A stretch of DNA of 64,000 nt from Bettongia penicillata ogilbyi (GCA_023548195.1 JAJHZJ010000496.1:9992070-10056069); one strand, 5' to 3'. Positions 10,255 through 20,624 are shown, counted from the first letter of the stretch. Notes: generated by a model not told the origin, from the letters alone. Made by a program: numbers and translations.

Positions 10255-11010
10255 AGTACTCTTTATTCATTTAGTAAGTGACTGCTGGGTGTCAGGTATT
10301 ATATTGGGCACTGGATATGTGAAGACAGGAAAAAAATAACAGTCCTTGCCATTAAGGGCCTTATACTATATCAGTAGAGGTAATAATTACTCATAGAAGT
10401 CAACACAAAAATATACAAAGAAAACGTCATACAATTTCTAGAGAAAGAGAGGAGGGAAGGACCCTTAAAATGGAGGGGAGAGGCCTCCTGTAGAAATTGG
10501 TACTTGAGCTGAGCTTTGAAGGAAGCTGAGGGATCTAAAAGGTAGAAGTAAGGAGGGAGTGCATTCTAGGCATGTGGGATATCATTTTCACAGACACAGA
10601 AGTAAGAGATAGAACATCATGTTTAAAAAATAGATAGGACGTCTTGACTAGAACATAAAGTGTGTGAAGAGAAATAATATATAACATGCCTGGTTGTAAG
10701 TAGATTATGAAGGGTTTTATATGACAAATACACAAATATATTTTTTTATTCTTGAGGAAATATGGATGAAGTGGGCCTTCTTAGGTCAGGAAGGGACATG
10801 CTAAGACTTGTGTTCTAACGATACCAATCTGGCAGCTATATGCAGTATGGATTGGAGAAGGGAGAGACTGGAAGCACTAAACCCTGTTAGGACTCTATCA
10901 TAGTAGTCTAGGAAAGAGGTAACAAGGGCTGGTAATAAGGGATGGCTGTGTAAGCAGAAGAGGACAGGTGTAATAGATGTCGTGGAGGTAGAATTGACAA
11001 GACATGGCAC
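10255..11010 (-). mobile_element. L2 LINE 3' portion, antisense
   Basis: From left to right it reads as the reverse complement of the L2 3' end. It has a tail block ('gtgtcaggtattatattgggcactgg'), 'cttgccattaagggcctta', 'ttgagctgagctttgaaggaag', 'gagtgcattctaggcatg', 'tatgaagggttttatatg', 'atctggcagctatatgcagtatgg' and 'agtagtctaggaaagaggtaac'. Non-coding and decayed. Confidence 0.65.
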
Positions 11011-11429
11011 CAGATTGGAAATTCTTGCTAAATGTGTTTGACAGTAGAACTTCTAAATGTCACTTCAACTCATTCCTTCAACTACCTCCAACTTTTTACT
11101 CTGAGGAACTGTCCAAAGAAACAGTGCTGAACATAAGTAAACCCAATCTTTACATTGGCCTCACGAAGTTTTCTAAATAGTGGCCTGATCTTTCCCTAAT
11201 TAATCTTTCCGGATAAGTGTCTGAACAAATACATCAAAAACAAACTTCTCTTAATGAAGGTGATGCTTGCACTTCAGCAACTGACTCTTCTGTCAGAAAC
11301 TTTACTACCATGGGCAGAAACCATATCGGAACCATAAGGATGTGTCTTTGATGGTCACAGTTCAAGAGCAGATCAGAATTCTTTCCTCATAATGTAGAAC
11401 AGAAAAAAAAAAGGCTTGATTGGGATCTC

Positions 11430-11640
11430 AAGGATCTTAGGATACAGAGATGAACTATTCCATCATCTTCATTTTACAGATAAGGAAACTGAGAAAAAGA
11501 GAAAGAGGTCAAATAAATTGACCAAGGTCATATGAGGAAGCAGAAATAAAGAAGCCAAATAATTAAACCAAGGTCATATCAGTAACTCGTAAAATTGGTA
11601 TTTGAAACTATCCTCCATTTCTAAATTTAGACTGACTCTC
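11430..11640 (-). repeat. Old MIR-type SINE fragment
   Basis: 'catcttcattttacagataagg', 'aaactgagaaaaagag' and 'accaaggtcatatgagg' are the reverse complement of MIR, followed by a second weak copy of 'accaaggtcatatc'. Confidence 0.45.
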
Positions 11641-11795
11641 CGTGTTTGAATTTGAGTCTCGGTGCTTCCACCTTTCTACCTGTACAGTCTTGAACAAGTC
11701 ACTTAACTTGTCTGAGCCTCATTTTCCAAATCTGAAAAATGAGAGGTCTGTGTTAGATCACTTCTAATGTCCCTTTCATCTCTAAATCTATGGGT
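11641..11795 (+). repeat. MIR-type SINE
   Basis: 'gtttgaatttgagtctcggtg', 'cttgaacaagtcacttaac', 'ttgtctgagcctcattttcc' and 'aaaatgagaggtctgtgttag' follow MIR order. Confidence 0.6.
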
Positions 11796-12060
11796 TGTTC
11801 ATCTCTCTCCTCTCTTCTTTTCTTCTACCTTCCACTTTAATTCCTCTTTTTGTCTCTGTTATCTTCTTCCCCCTCTGTCTATAATTCTTTCATAGTTGTG
11901 ATGCTTTTCCATTCTATTTCTCTCCTCCTCTTTTCTTTCATCTACCATCTTCCTTCCTCTTTTTTCCTTCTATTCTCTATTCCTTGTCTCCCTTCACCTT
12001 CTCTCTATATCTTCTCCTCCCTGTCTCTTCTTTTCTCTAGGAAATTTGCCCTTTATTTTC
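11796..12060 (+). repeat. Pyrimidine-rich (CT/CTTT) tract
   Basis: Long CT-rich low-complexity run. The 114-residue open frame over it (Ser/Leu/Phe-rich) is a composition artefact. Confidence 0.8.
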
Positions 12061-12149
12061 TCTTCCTGCAGCTACCAGTCACTGCTTCCTTAGGACCCAG
12101 AATTCTTTCCCTCCTAGTTCTCTACCCTCTAACCCTCAACTCAGCAAAT

Positions 12150-12262
12150 TCAATTCAAGAAATATTTATTAAGCATCCACATCTACAAGACTGAATTTTA
12201 GGATTTTGGAATAAAAGACCAATAAAAGAATGAAACAGTACCTACCCTTAAGGTGCTTACAT
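12150..12262 (-). mobile_element. L2 LINE 3' tail fragment, antisense
   Basis: 'caagaaatatttattaagcatcc' followed by 'cagtacctacccttaaggtgcttac' is the reverse complement of the L2 3' tail. Confidence 0.5.
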
Positions 12263-12724
12263 GGGATGGAATTTCTCTAGCTTTGTATTTCTACCCAATT
12301 CCCCACTTTTTCCAACTTTCAGCTACTTCACTAGATTTAGTCCATGCAGTAGTCACTGCACATGGGAGTTGAGGGGAGGGGGTCCCTAGCAGAGTGGTAT
12401 CAATCACTGTTGTGTCCCAACCAGCATATAATTATTGATCCAGCAATCCCTCTGCTTACCTACAAAGAAGCCTCCTTCTCGGGCAATTTATTCATCAATA
12501 AAGGATCAATGAAACATTTATAGTTTATTCAGTCTTTTGTATTATGACAATAAAAACTGTCTGGAAGATTATTAATAGTTCCTAGCAGTGCTCGCAGTAA
12601 GTAGTTTTTAATAAAGCATTTCTTTAGCCTGAAAAATTCTGGTCATAAATCCCTGTATTTTCTTACTTTCTTATTTTGTATCTACTCTAGGGAGAGTATG
12701 TAAGAATGTAAGTATTATAGGATT

Positions 12725-12910
12725 GCAATAATTGCTAAAATTTATGTATGTTGCAATTTAAGGTTTATAAAGTGTTTTTACATTATCTTATTTGATCCCC
12801 ACAGTAACCCTGTGAGGTAGGTTCTAAGATTATAACCATTTTATAGATGAGGAAACTGAGACTGAGAGAGGTTAAGTGATTTGCTTGGGGTAAGCAAAGT
12901 AGGGAAAGAA
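12725..12910 (-). repeat. MIR-type SINE, antisense
   Basis: 'tttataaagtgtttttacattatc', 'acagtaaccctgtgaggtagg', 'tttatagatgaggaaactgag' and 'gagaggttaagtgatttgc' are in reverse MIR order. Confidence 0.7.
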
Positions 12911-12954
12911 CTCAGGAGAGAAATGAGGGCTGGATATGGAGATTTGGGAAGAAC

Positions 12955-13440
12955 ATTCCCTAAGTCACTCCCTTGATCAAAAACATTTTATAGTTTCCTA
13001 TCGCTTCTCAGATCAAATGCAAACATGTTAGTTCAGCATTTAAAATCATCCACAATCTGGCTTCAATCTACTTTGTCAGCCTTATTTCATATTATTCCCC
13101 TTCATTCACACTACCCTTCAGCCATACTGAACTGCTAGTGGTTTCCTAAATTCAATGCCCCATCTCCTGCCTCAGTACCTTTGCATAGGCTGTTTTCCAT
13201 GCCTGGTCATATTCCCAACTCATCTCCATTTCCCAAAATTTTTAAGTTAAGGTCATATGCCACATCCTTCATAAACCCTTACAAGATCCCCTCAGTTGTC
13301 CTCCCTGCTAAATCCCCTTCCATTTGCTTATTTATGTAAATGTTTTATCTCCCTAGTAGAATGTAAGTTCAATGGGGGTAAGGACTACCTAATTTCTGCC
13401 TTTTTAACTCTGGCATTTATCAAAGTTCCTGGACAATTAG
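12955..13440 (+). mobile_element. L2 LINE 3' portion, sense
   Basis: Reads in L2 order with 'aaaatcatccacaatctggcttc', 'cctttgcataggctgttttcc', 'ggtcatatgccacatccttc' and 'tagaatgtaagttcaatggggg', then the tail 'ttatcaaagttcctgg'. Non-coding. Confidence 0.72.
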
Positions 13441-13689
13441 GGGTGTTTTTTTAATTACATCTGGTCTAATTGCTTTGACTGCTTATGTGATACAGGCCCT
13501 AGAAAATACTAAACTAATCTTATATTTGCCCAAAGTAAAATTTCCACTACAACATATTGAACAAGCAGTCAACCGGCTTCTGCTTAAACACATTCAGTAA
13601 TGGAAAACTCAATTTTCCACAAAAGTAACCCATCCCACAGTTTGACATTAGCTCTTTTCTATACTGAGTCCCAAACTGCTTCTGAGTGA

Positions 13690-14025
13690 CTTCACAGAAT
13701 CACAGAATTTCAGAGTTCCATGGTCCTCAATGGCCCTCTAGTCTAACTCACACTTTCACCCATTGAACTTATTTCTAACCTCTGAAGTTACATAGTATAA
13801 GGGAAGAAAATACCCCTTCCCCATGCCAGTCCTTCAAATATTTGAAGACAATTATCATGCCCCTCTACCACTAACTCATCTTTATTCAGGCTAAACATCC
13901 CCATTTCATCAAACTCTTCTTCCCAAGGCATGGTATCCAACCCTTTCCATCCTGGTTTCCCTCCTATGATCATACTTCTGTTTGACAATATCCTTCTTAA
14001 AACATGATGCTCAGAGCTAAATAAA
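13690..14025 (-). mobile_element. CR1/L3-clade LINE 3' end, antisense
   Basis: Starts with CACAGAATCACAGAAT, the reverse complement of the CR1-type 3' octamer repeat (ATTCTGTG). It then has 'ccttcaaatatttgaagacaat', 'tcaggctaaacatccccatttc' and 'aaggcatggtatccaaccc', a known amniote LINE 3' region. The clade name rests on the octamer and memory. Confidence 0.6.
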
Positions 14026-14169
14026 ATTATGCAGTAGCATGATCTGAACAGCATAAAGTATACTGTCAGTAGGATTTCCTTAGAATTAATATTATTTTCC
14101 TGTTTTCTTACTTACTATGGTAAACCAAGCAAAGAATGGGGTATCAAAAGACTTTCATTCTAGTGTCAG

Positions 14170-14610
14170 CTCTGCTATTAATGAATCCATCAATCAAAAA
14201 GCTTTTATTAAGCACCTAATATTGGCAGGAGGCAGGTAGGTATCATAAAGGATAGAGCACTGGAGTTGGAATCAGGAAGATTCATCTTCATGATTTCAAA
14301 CTAGTCTCAGACATTTACTATCTCTGTGACTGTAAGCAAGTCACTTAACCCTGTTTGCTTCAATCCTTTATCTGTAAAGTGATCTGGAAAAGGAAATGGC
14401 AAACCACTCATTTCTTTGTCAAGAAAATTTCAAAACGGGATTACAAAGAGTCAAACATGACTGAAATGCTTCATCAACAACCAAAAAAAAAAAAATAGGT
14501 GCCAGAGACTGCTCTAGGTGCTGTGGACACAAAGACAAAATGAAATGGTATGCACACTTACCATGTGCCAAGTTGCCCGGGATACACATACATTTTTTTT
14601 AAATGCCTTA
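14170..14610 (-). mobile_element. L2 3' tail, antisense, interrupted by a SINE
   Basis: 'caatcaaaaagcttttattaag' on the left and 'gagactgctctaggtgctgtgg' on the right are adjacent parts of one antisense L2 tail. They are separated by the SINE at 14,228-14,490. Confidence 0.5.
14228..14490 (+). mobile_element. Marsupial tRNA-like SINE (GGCAAAG family), sense
   Basis: A head like 'ggcaggtaggtatcataaagg', 'gagcactggagttggaatcagg', 'aagcaagtcacttaaccctg', 'gaaaaggaaatggcaaaccac' and an end 'gagtcaaacatgactgaaatg' match the SINE seen elsewhere at 30,485, 52,680 and (reversed) 43,880. An A-rich tail follows. Confidence 0.75.
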
Positions 14611-14669
14611 CCTCAAGGAGCTTATCTTTGACTTAGTGCAATATCTACACAGATAAGTAAATAATTCAA

Positions 14670-15800
14670 TTCATTTGATATTTATTAAGCATCTTCTGTG
14701 TGCTTGATAATAAGGATGCAAAAAGAAAAATTAAACAGTCCCTACCCTCAAAGAGCTTAAGTTCTTCTGAGGAAATAAAACACATAAACAGATAAGTCAT
14801 ATAAACTATATACAAAGTAATTAGCCTTTTGTCCCCTTTGAGTGGGGGGAGATTGGAGGGAGAAAAACGAATACTTGATATTGAACAAACGAATTTTTAA
14901 AAGTAATTTCAAATTAATTTGGGGGCCAGAGGGTACACATAACTGACTGGGATCAGGAAAGGACTTGTATAGTATGTAACAACTGGGTGATTCCTTTGAT
15001 GGAATTATGCATTTCTAGAGGGAGAAGTGAGGAGGGAATGCATTCCAAGCATAAGAAACCACCTTTACAAATGGATAGAAGCAGAAGATGGAATGATATG
15101 TACAGGAAACTGCTAGAAAGCCCGTTGAACTACAATAGAAATTGTGTGAAGGAGAATAATATGAAATTCAGCTGGAAAGATGAGTATGAACCATATTGTG
15201 GAGGGATTTAAATGTCAGGGTAAGTATTCTGTATCTGCTCCAAAATGCAGCATGTCTAGTGAATAGAGAGAGTCAGCCTTGAAGCCAGAAATATATGGTT
15301 TCGAATCTTGCCCTGATACATACCGGCTGAGCGCAACACAACCTCTCAGTGCCTGGGCAACTCGTTAACACTATGTTTCAGAGAAAGTGCCAACCTGCTT
15401 TGCTGGAGGGAGTTCTCTCATCTGGGAATCTCCCTAAATCAATGAAATCATAAGTCTATTCCCTATCCATGGGGTAATAGAAAATCTGAAGATTTTTGAA
15501 TGGGAAGGTGACCTGTCAGATCAGTTTCAGAAATATCAATTTGGCAGCTGTATGGACGATGGACTGGAAAGGGGAGGACTGAAAGGAATTTGGAGGTGAC
15601 TGTAATAGTCAAAGAGTGAATACAGGAAAATGCAGTGAAATGCATGAATGCAAACTCTACAGGAAACAGCTTCTCATTAGATACAATGGAGTGAAGACGA
15701 AAAGGGAAAAGTTAAAGATGATGCTCAGATTTCCAACCTGCGTGACCAGAAGGATGGTGGTGCTGTTTGTTGGCAAGAAGGAAGCAAGGAGGACTTGGGT
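14670..15800 (-). mobile_element. L2 LINE, antisense, interrupted by a SINE
   Basis: The tail ('tatttattaagcatcttctgtgtg', 'cagtccctaccctcaaagagc') is followed by 'agtgaggagggaatgcattcc', 'ttgtggagggatttaaatgtc', 'tcagtttcagaaatatcaatttgg' and 'ctgtaatagtcaaagagtg', all reverse-complement L2. A SINE splits it at 15,228-15,475. Confidence 0.62.
15228..15475 (+). repeat. Marsupial MIR-like SINE with an alternative tail
   Basis: The MIR-like head ('tatggtttcgaatcttgccc') passes into 'cctctcagtgcctgggcaac', 'gccaacctgctttgctgg' and 'aatctccctaaatcaatgaaatc'. The same tail is found at 20,360-20,590, so this is a defined SINE subfamily. Confidence 0.62.
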
Positions 15801-15874
15801 TTATAGAATATCACTAGAGATGCTTACATAATTTGCCATCAGTTCATTAATCAATTTACTCTAAATGTGATTAA

Positions 15875-15975
15875 CCTGAATCTACAGCCATCCAACCAAT
15901 ATTTCTCCAGTGTCTATGAAGACAACTATCAAATGCCTTGCTAAGATCAAGATAGATTGTCTTTTCCTGTTGTTC
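15875..15975 (-). mobile_element. Short CR1/L3-like fragment
   Basis: 'tcaaatgccttgctaagatc' and 'agatagattgtcttttcctg' resemble the antisense CR1/L3 coding end. Short and weak. Confidence 0.35.
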
Positions 15976-16090
15976 TATATCTGTAAGATCTTAATTACAC
16001 TGAGAACTAGATACGATATCCAAAACTTACATAGTACGATAGAGTTTGCAAAGCACTTAACATAAATTACTTTGGGTTATTTATGTTCTT

Positions 16091-16685
16091 CATACACATT
16101 CAACTGGGTATGAAAATCTATCTTACCCTACAGGAAAGGAGGGGGGAAGGGGATGAGAGGGGGGTGATAGAAAGGAGGGCAAATGGGAGGAGGGGGTAAT
16201 CAGAAACAAACAGTTTTGAGGAAGGACAGGGTCCAAGGAGAGAATAGAATAGATGGGTGGGTGGATGGAGGGAAATATAGTTATTCTTTCACAACATGAC
16301 TTATGGAAGTGTTTTGCATAACTACACATGGTATAACCTATATCAGATTACTTGCCTTCTCAATGAGGGTGAGAAGGGAGGGAGGAAGGGAGAGAATGTA
16401 GAACTCAAAGTTTTAAAAACAAATGCTAAAAATTATGTTTCATGCAACTGGGAAATAAGATTTACAGGCAATGGGATATAGAAATCTATCTTGCCCTACA
16501 GGAAAATAGAAGGCAAGGGAAAGAGAGAAGGGAGGAGGTGATAGAAGGGAGAGCAGATTGGGGAAAGGGGTAATCAGAATGAATGCTGCTTTGGGGTGGG
16601 GGAGGGGAGAGGGGTAGAAAATTTGAAAGTTAAAATCTTGTGGAACTGAATGTTGAAAACTAAAAATATATTAATTAATGATAAC
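16091..16685 (+). mobile_element. 5'-truncated HAL1 3' end, same family as 5,400-7,971
   Basis: Aligns block by block with 7,393-7,971. It has two copies of a 'atctatcttaccctacagg'-type unit about 370 bp apart (near 16,112 and 16,481), the purine-rich segments between them, 'ttgcataactacaca', and the end 'aaaatcttgtggaactgaatg'. A short direct repeat TATGTTCTT at 16,082-16,090 and 16,686-16,694 may be its target-site duplication. Confidence 0.8.
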
Positions 16686-16694
16686 TATGTTCTT

Positions 16695-17300
16695 GAAAGG
16701 GCCAGAAGATATAAGAATGATTTTGAGTATAAGGCATAAGAAAATGAAGTCCTTTCCAGATAGAGAACAGAAAATGGGAAGTAGAAAGAAAAAACTTCAC
16801 CCTACTGGTCTAATCTAAGTTAAATTAGTTTTGTTTTGGTTTCTTTCAACTTCCAGCTAAGGCAGTTATATTTTTTGACCTTGTCTTTGCCCCAGGTACT
16901 CCTCCATAAAGCACATCTGGAGTCATGAAACATAGATTTCCTGATAAAGGGATATTTGTTCAAAAAACCAGTCCCTTTTTTTAAAAAAGAGGAAAATAGT
17001 AATAATACAGTTACAAAGAACCAACTTACATCTGATCACTAACAACCAAGTGCATGTTCCAGTCTGTTACTAGAGCAAAGGGAAATCCTCATTCCATAAG
17101 TGGAATTCCCAGTTATTTAAGTCTTTTGTCTTAGAGGCTGGGATCTGGAAAGTACTTCTGAAACACAAAAAGACCAGGATAATTACATAAAATTGTGTTT
17201 CTTATTCTTTTCTCATCCGTGGTTCGTCCCATGAATTCCACAGGGCATGGAAATATATCTTTTTTCTATATACACCTTGACTCCATATTTCATTGACTGC
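16695..17300. other. Unique sequence left of the candidate promoter
   Basis: No repeat family or exon recognised. It is moderately AT-rich and leads into the GC box at 17,313. Confidence 0.4.
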
Positions 17301-17312
17301 TCTTCTTAAGCT

Positions 17313-17361
17313 CCGCCCCCTAGAGCTGACCATTCTGTTTCCATGGTTACTGCTATATAAG
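17313..17361 (+). promoter_or_regulatory. Candidate core promoter: GC box, RFX X-box, TATA box
   Basis: CCGCCCC at 17,313-17,319 is an Sp1-type GC box. GTTTCCATGGTTAC at 17,337-17,350 reads on the minus strand as GTAACCATGGAAAC, 12 of 14 positions of the palindromic RFX X-box. TATATAAG at 17,354-17,361 is a good TATA box for rightward transcription, which would place the start near 17,385-17,395. X-boxes mark many ciliary and MHC class II genes, so a cilium-linked gene is a possible but unproven reading. Confidence 0.5.
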
Positions 17362-17385
17362 TAATGTCCTTGGGGGAAATAAGGT

Positions 17386-17624
17386 GTGGGGGGGAAGAGA
17401 GAAGAGAAGACAAGGACAAAAGACTCCCTAATAAAAACCAATCATCAAACTGAATTCAAATGCAGAGAATTAAAACCTAGTCTGTCTTATTGTGAGGTAG
17501 TACAAAGTTTTTTTTTTAGTTTGCCTGTCTGTTGTTTCTTATGCTCCCTACTCTGGAAAAGGACCCTCTAACTTCTCGGTCGTTTGGCTATGCCAGACAG
17601 TTGGAAGACCAGCTCAAATTCCGG
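17386..17624 (+). other. Candidate first exon with splice donor
   Basis: It begins where a TATA-driven start would fall and ends at CCGG|GTAAGA (donor GT at 17,625-17,626), a strong 5' splice site. Two short coding starts reach the donor. ATG 17,541 has a weak context and gives exactly 28 codons (phase 0), ending in ARQLEDQLKFR, which has a helical, coiled-coil look. ATG 17,590 has G at -3 and gives MPDSWKTSSNS. I do not recognise either as a known N-terminus. The exon could instead be non-coding. No matching downstream exon was found in the window. Confidence 0.35.
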
Positions 17625-17733
17625 GTAAGAAAAGTCTCTTCCATGCCCCACAATCCCACGCCTTCCTAGCCATTCATAAAATCAACATGTAGCACCCACA
17701 GGCAGCCCCGCTACCAAAAGTAGCTTCTTTTTC

Positions 17734-17847
17734 ATTGGAACAACCAATGTCTGAGATCCGATTGGTCCGGCTCTGCCTGGATGCTGGGGTTGCCAAATCA
17801 CTGAATTTGCGTGTTCTTCTCTGTCTGTTTACGGTCGAATGGGCGGG
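17734..17847. promoter_or_regulatory. CCAAT-box cluster plus GC box (NF-Y/Sp1 type)
   Basis: ATTGG at 17,734-17,738, CCAAT at 17,744-17,748 and ATTGG at 17,761-17,765 form three NF-Y-type boxes in 32 bp. GGGCGGG follows at 17,841-17,847. This is the make-up of a TATA-less, possibly bidirectional promoter. It lies in the intron if the exon at 17,386-17,624 is real, so it may be an alternative promoter. Confidence 0.45.
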
Positions 17848-18254
17848 TCAGCACCCAGCGTGTTACATATGGTGAGCAACGAAACATCGGTGTTTCTTGG
17901 CCTTCCTGTAGAGGAAATGGTGGAAACTTTTCCCACCTGGATGTATTCACTTCCCTGACGCTCCAGTCCTCGGCTGTACGTGAAGCTGCGGAGGGAGGGC
18001 GGTATTACTGTTCGGTGGGGATTGTTTGTGTCTTCTAAGAATGGCGTGGTTTTTTTTTTTTATTTTTGTTTTTTCCAAATGCATATATTTTCCGAGGCAG
18101 GCAAGTCTGTTTGATACGTAAGTTAAGAAAGATTTGCAAATCTGATCCGCTAGGTAGTGGTCTCTCTGCCTGAAAGAAAGCGTTTGAGCCCAGCCCCTCC
18201 CCACCCCCATCACCACCACCCCCTTTCTTTTTTTTTTTAAATGTGAGAATTTGA

Positions 18255-19120
18255 AAGCAGTGGGTAAGCGCCGCTAAACCTATCAGAGCCAGGCTACCAG
18301 ACAGCCTATTACGGTATTAAATAAAAACAGAAACAGCATGCCCATCATAGGCTAATCAATCCTCTCTCTTGCATGCTTTAAACCCAGGCTGAAGCCGCCT
18401 CCACGCAGCTCCCAAGAACTCATTCTAGGCATGGCTGTCTAAGGGCGCCCGCCTTTCGTGTTGTCCTTCCCAAACTCTTTCAGGCATTTTGAGCCCCGGG
18501 ATATTGCAGACCCCGAGGTCCCAGGGGTTGTGCCATGCAAGGTCCAGACTGCCTGGCCGCTATGCCAGCGCGGAGCAGCCGCGGAGGGCGGCCTGGAGGG
18601 TTCCCCAGGGTCGCTACTTATTAACCATTCCGCGTGGCTTCCTCCGGAGGAAGATGTGACAGCTCGCCCGAGGTAGGATTTGCTTGGCAAACAAAGGCGG
18701 CAGCGGCGGGTGCCGGGCGGCGGCTTGTGCGGTGGGCATTGTCTGAGCCGAGCTGATCAATTGCAGCCGGACTGGTCAGTTTCAGCCGAGCTGGTGAATT
18801 ATAGCTCTGTACTGCCCAGGCTGAAACGCAGAGGGGCACCCGGGGGCCTCCTTGGGGGTCCAGTAAGAAACAGAAAAGGGAGCGAGCAGGGGGACAGAAA
18901 GAGGATTGGCGGTGGGGGAGAACGATGCTTTAGAAAACTAATGCTTCGAGGATCAGTAGGCTGCCACTTCTTGGGGTGCTCCCGGGACACCCCTCGTTAC
19001 TTTACCCCTGGACTAGAAGACATAGAGGTCATGCAGGAAAAAAAAGCGCGCCCCTTCTCTTCCCTGCCAACCAGGCTGTTGGCTAGGATGAGCAAAGAGT
19101 TGGGCGGGGGGATGGGGGGG
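18255..19120. promoter_or_regulatory. CpG island
   Basis: CpG dinucleotides are dense here, for example in the runs at 18,440-18,460, 18,555-18,600 and 18,700-18,735 (GGCGGCAGCGGCGGG and neighbours). Most of the window is CpG-poor. The island holds possible splice donors, such as GAG|GTAGGA with GT at 18,673-18,674, an AACAAAGG SOX/TCF-like site near 18,690, and a 19-bp tandem array at 18,746-18,802. Open frames of 63-155 residues cross it on both strands without recognisable domains, as GC-rich DNA tends to allow. It most likely marks a promoter and untranslated first exon; the direction is not certain. Confidence 0.7.
18746..18802 (+). repeat. Three tandem 19-bp units in the CpG island
   Basis: Units begin at 18,746, 18,765 and 18,784: AGCCGAGCTGATCAATTGC, AGCCGGACTGGTCAGTTTC and AGCCGAGCTGGTGAATTAT. 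The period is exactly 19 bp and the shared pattern is AGCCGRRCTGRT(C/G)A(A/G)TT. The set may be a cluster of sites for one DNA-binding protein; no known factor is assigned. Confidence 0.75.
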
Positions 19121-19149
19121 GTGGAGATCGTGAGATTCCTGAACTGAAA

Positions 19150-20359
19150 GGGGGGTGGGGGGGAGAACCAGATGCCCTTTAGACTGGAGACCTGTTAGCT
19201 AAGAAATAGGCTTTCTCACGGTCATTCAGCGAGCTTAGGATATCCCTTGCCATCAGTTAAAAGGGGAAACCCAGGCAGTCAGTGCCGTGGTCTCCGAGAA
19301 AAAACTATTTGAATTTTACCTGATCCAAAGGAGAAGAAGATGTCTCCGTCCATTTTGCATACGGACTTGCTAGTCCGCACTGTTTACTCTCATTGTTTGG
19401 ACAGACTAAAATAAGAGTTTCTGACTAGGGGGGAGAACCAGGGGTTTTCTCCGGGCTGGCTTCTTTCTCTTTTGCTTTCAAACAACTAACTGCCCGACTG
19501 CAGATGGCAAGGAGGATTTTGTTTGACATTTCTGGCGAACAGAACCGAAGCAGGAGTCTGTCTCTCCTTGAAAGAGGGATGGATGAATGGGTTCTCAGAG
19601 TAAAAGGGAAAATCAAGTGATTTGCAAAGGAAAGTTACACACTTTGACGCAATTGTGTTTTCCATTTTGCCTAACTTGACAAGGAAATGTCAAGAGATAA
19701 CAGGAACTGGTGGTATCCCCAATAGGACATGTTCTGGGCTGTGAGGGTGAGGATTTGTCTTTGTATTTGACCCTCAGCACAGAGAAATAGTGAAAACACA
19801 ATGAATGATTTCCATGGCACTTTTTAATCTTCAGCGTTCAAAAACCTGCCTTTTTGTTTTGTTAGACTGGGCATGGGGGCATTAAAAGTTGACTTCTAAA
19901 CAATGAGAAAAATACTTCACTGGATCTGATCTTTACAAACTAGCATATTATCCTCTTTTGCATGTATCTCTAATTCCTAAATAATGTCGTTTTTCTTTAA
20001 AAAATGCGAAAAATAAAAACCCAAAGGCTTGTGCAGAATTGAAGGTGAAATATCTTTACTCTTCTTTCCTGTGTTAATATCCCTTTGTGTGCAGGTTGTG
20101 TGTTTGTGTGTGGGACTGCTTGTAATATTTTATTTTTATTTTTGAACCACAAGTGGTGATAGATTATGCTGAGCCATACTACTGTCTCAGCTGGTCTTCC
20201 TGTGATAGATAGCATATGGTTTTGAGTTAACTATCAGTTCAGATGATCTATGTCACAGATTTTAGTCTTAGCCTTAAACTGGATCTGTGACCTTGGCCTC
20301 ACAGGCACCATGCTCTAGCAAACTGAGTCTACTCACCTGAAATATATATTTGTATCCAC
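19150..20359. other. Unique sequence right of the CpG island
   Basis: No repeat family, exon or RNA gene recognised. Low repeat content next to a CpG island fits a conserved promoter flank or first intron. Confidence 0.45.
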
Positions 20360-20590
20360 ACAAAAGGATAGGCAGTGTGGTATAGTGGAGAGAGAGCTAG
20401 CCTCTGAGCTGGAAGGCCTGGGTTCTAATCCTGCCTTTGACACACACTTGTCTTATGACTCTAGGCAAGCTGATGAACATTTCAATAAGACAGTTACAGG
20501 GCAATACTGACCTGAATTAGTAGAGGAATTTTCTCACTTGGGAGGTCCCTATATCGATGAAATAACTGGAGATATTGCCAATCCCTGTCC
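20360..20590 (+). repeat. Marsupial MIR-like SINE with alternative tail
   Basis: 'ggcagtgtggtatagtggag', 'ggcctgggttctaatcctgcc' and the tail 'ttctcacttgggaggtccc' then 'tcgatgaaataactgg' match the subfamily at 15,228-15,475. Confidence 0.7.
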
Positions 20591-20624
20591 TATAAGCACA
20601 CATATATACATATATGCTAACACT

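Noticed and set aside
14228..14490. SINE heads and B-box-like GGTTCAAATCC segments as tRNA genes
   Set aside because: No cloverleaf with anticodon arm and acceptor stem could be drawn; they sit inside full SINEs with tails.
17811..18038. 75-residue frame ending in a YYC-containing segment, at first sight immunoglobulin-like
   Set aside because: No V-domain cysteine spacing, no tryptophan in place, no recombination signal and no splice logic; the YYC match is chance.
18746..18802. The 19-bp tandem units as a CRISPR-like array or a REST-binding cluster
   Set aside because: Units are contiguous without spacers and the DNA is vertebrate nuclear; the sequence does not match the RE1 pattern.
18680..19147. 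155-residue plus frame across the CpG island
   Set aside because: GC-rich DNA has few stops, the frame has no recognised domain, and several other frames are open over the same bases.
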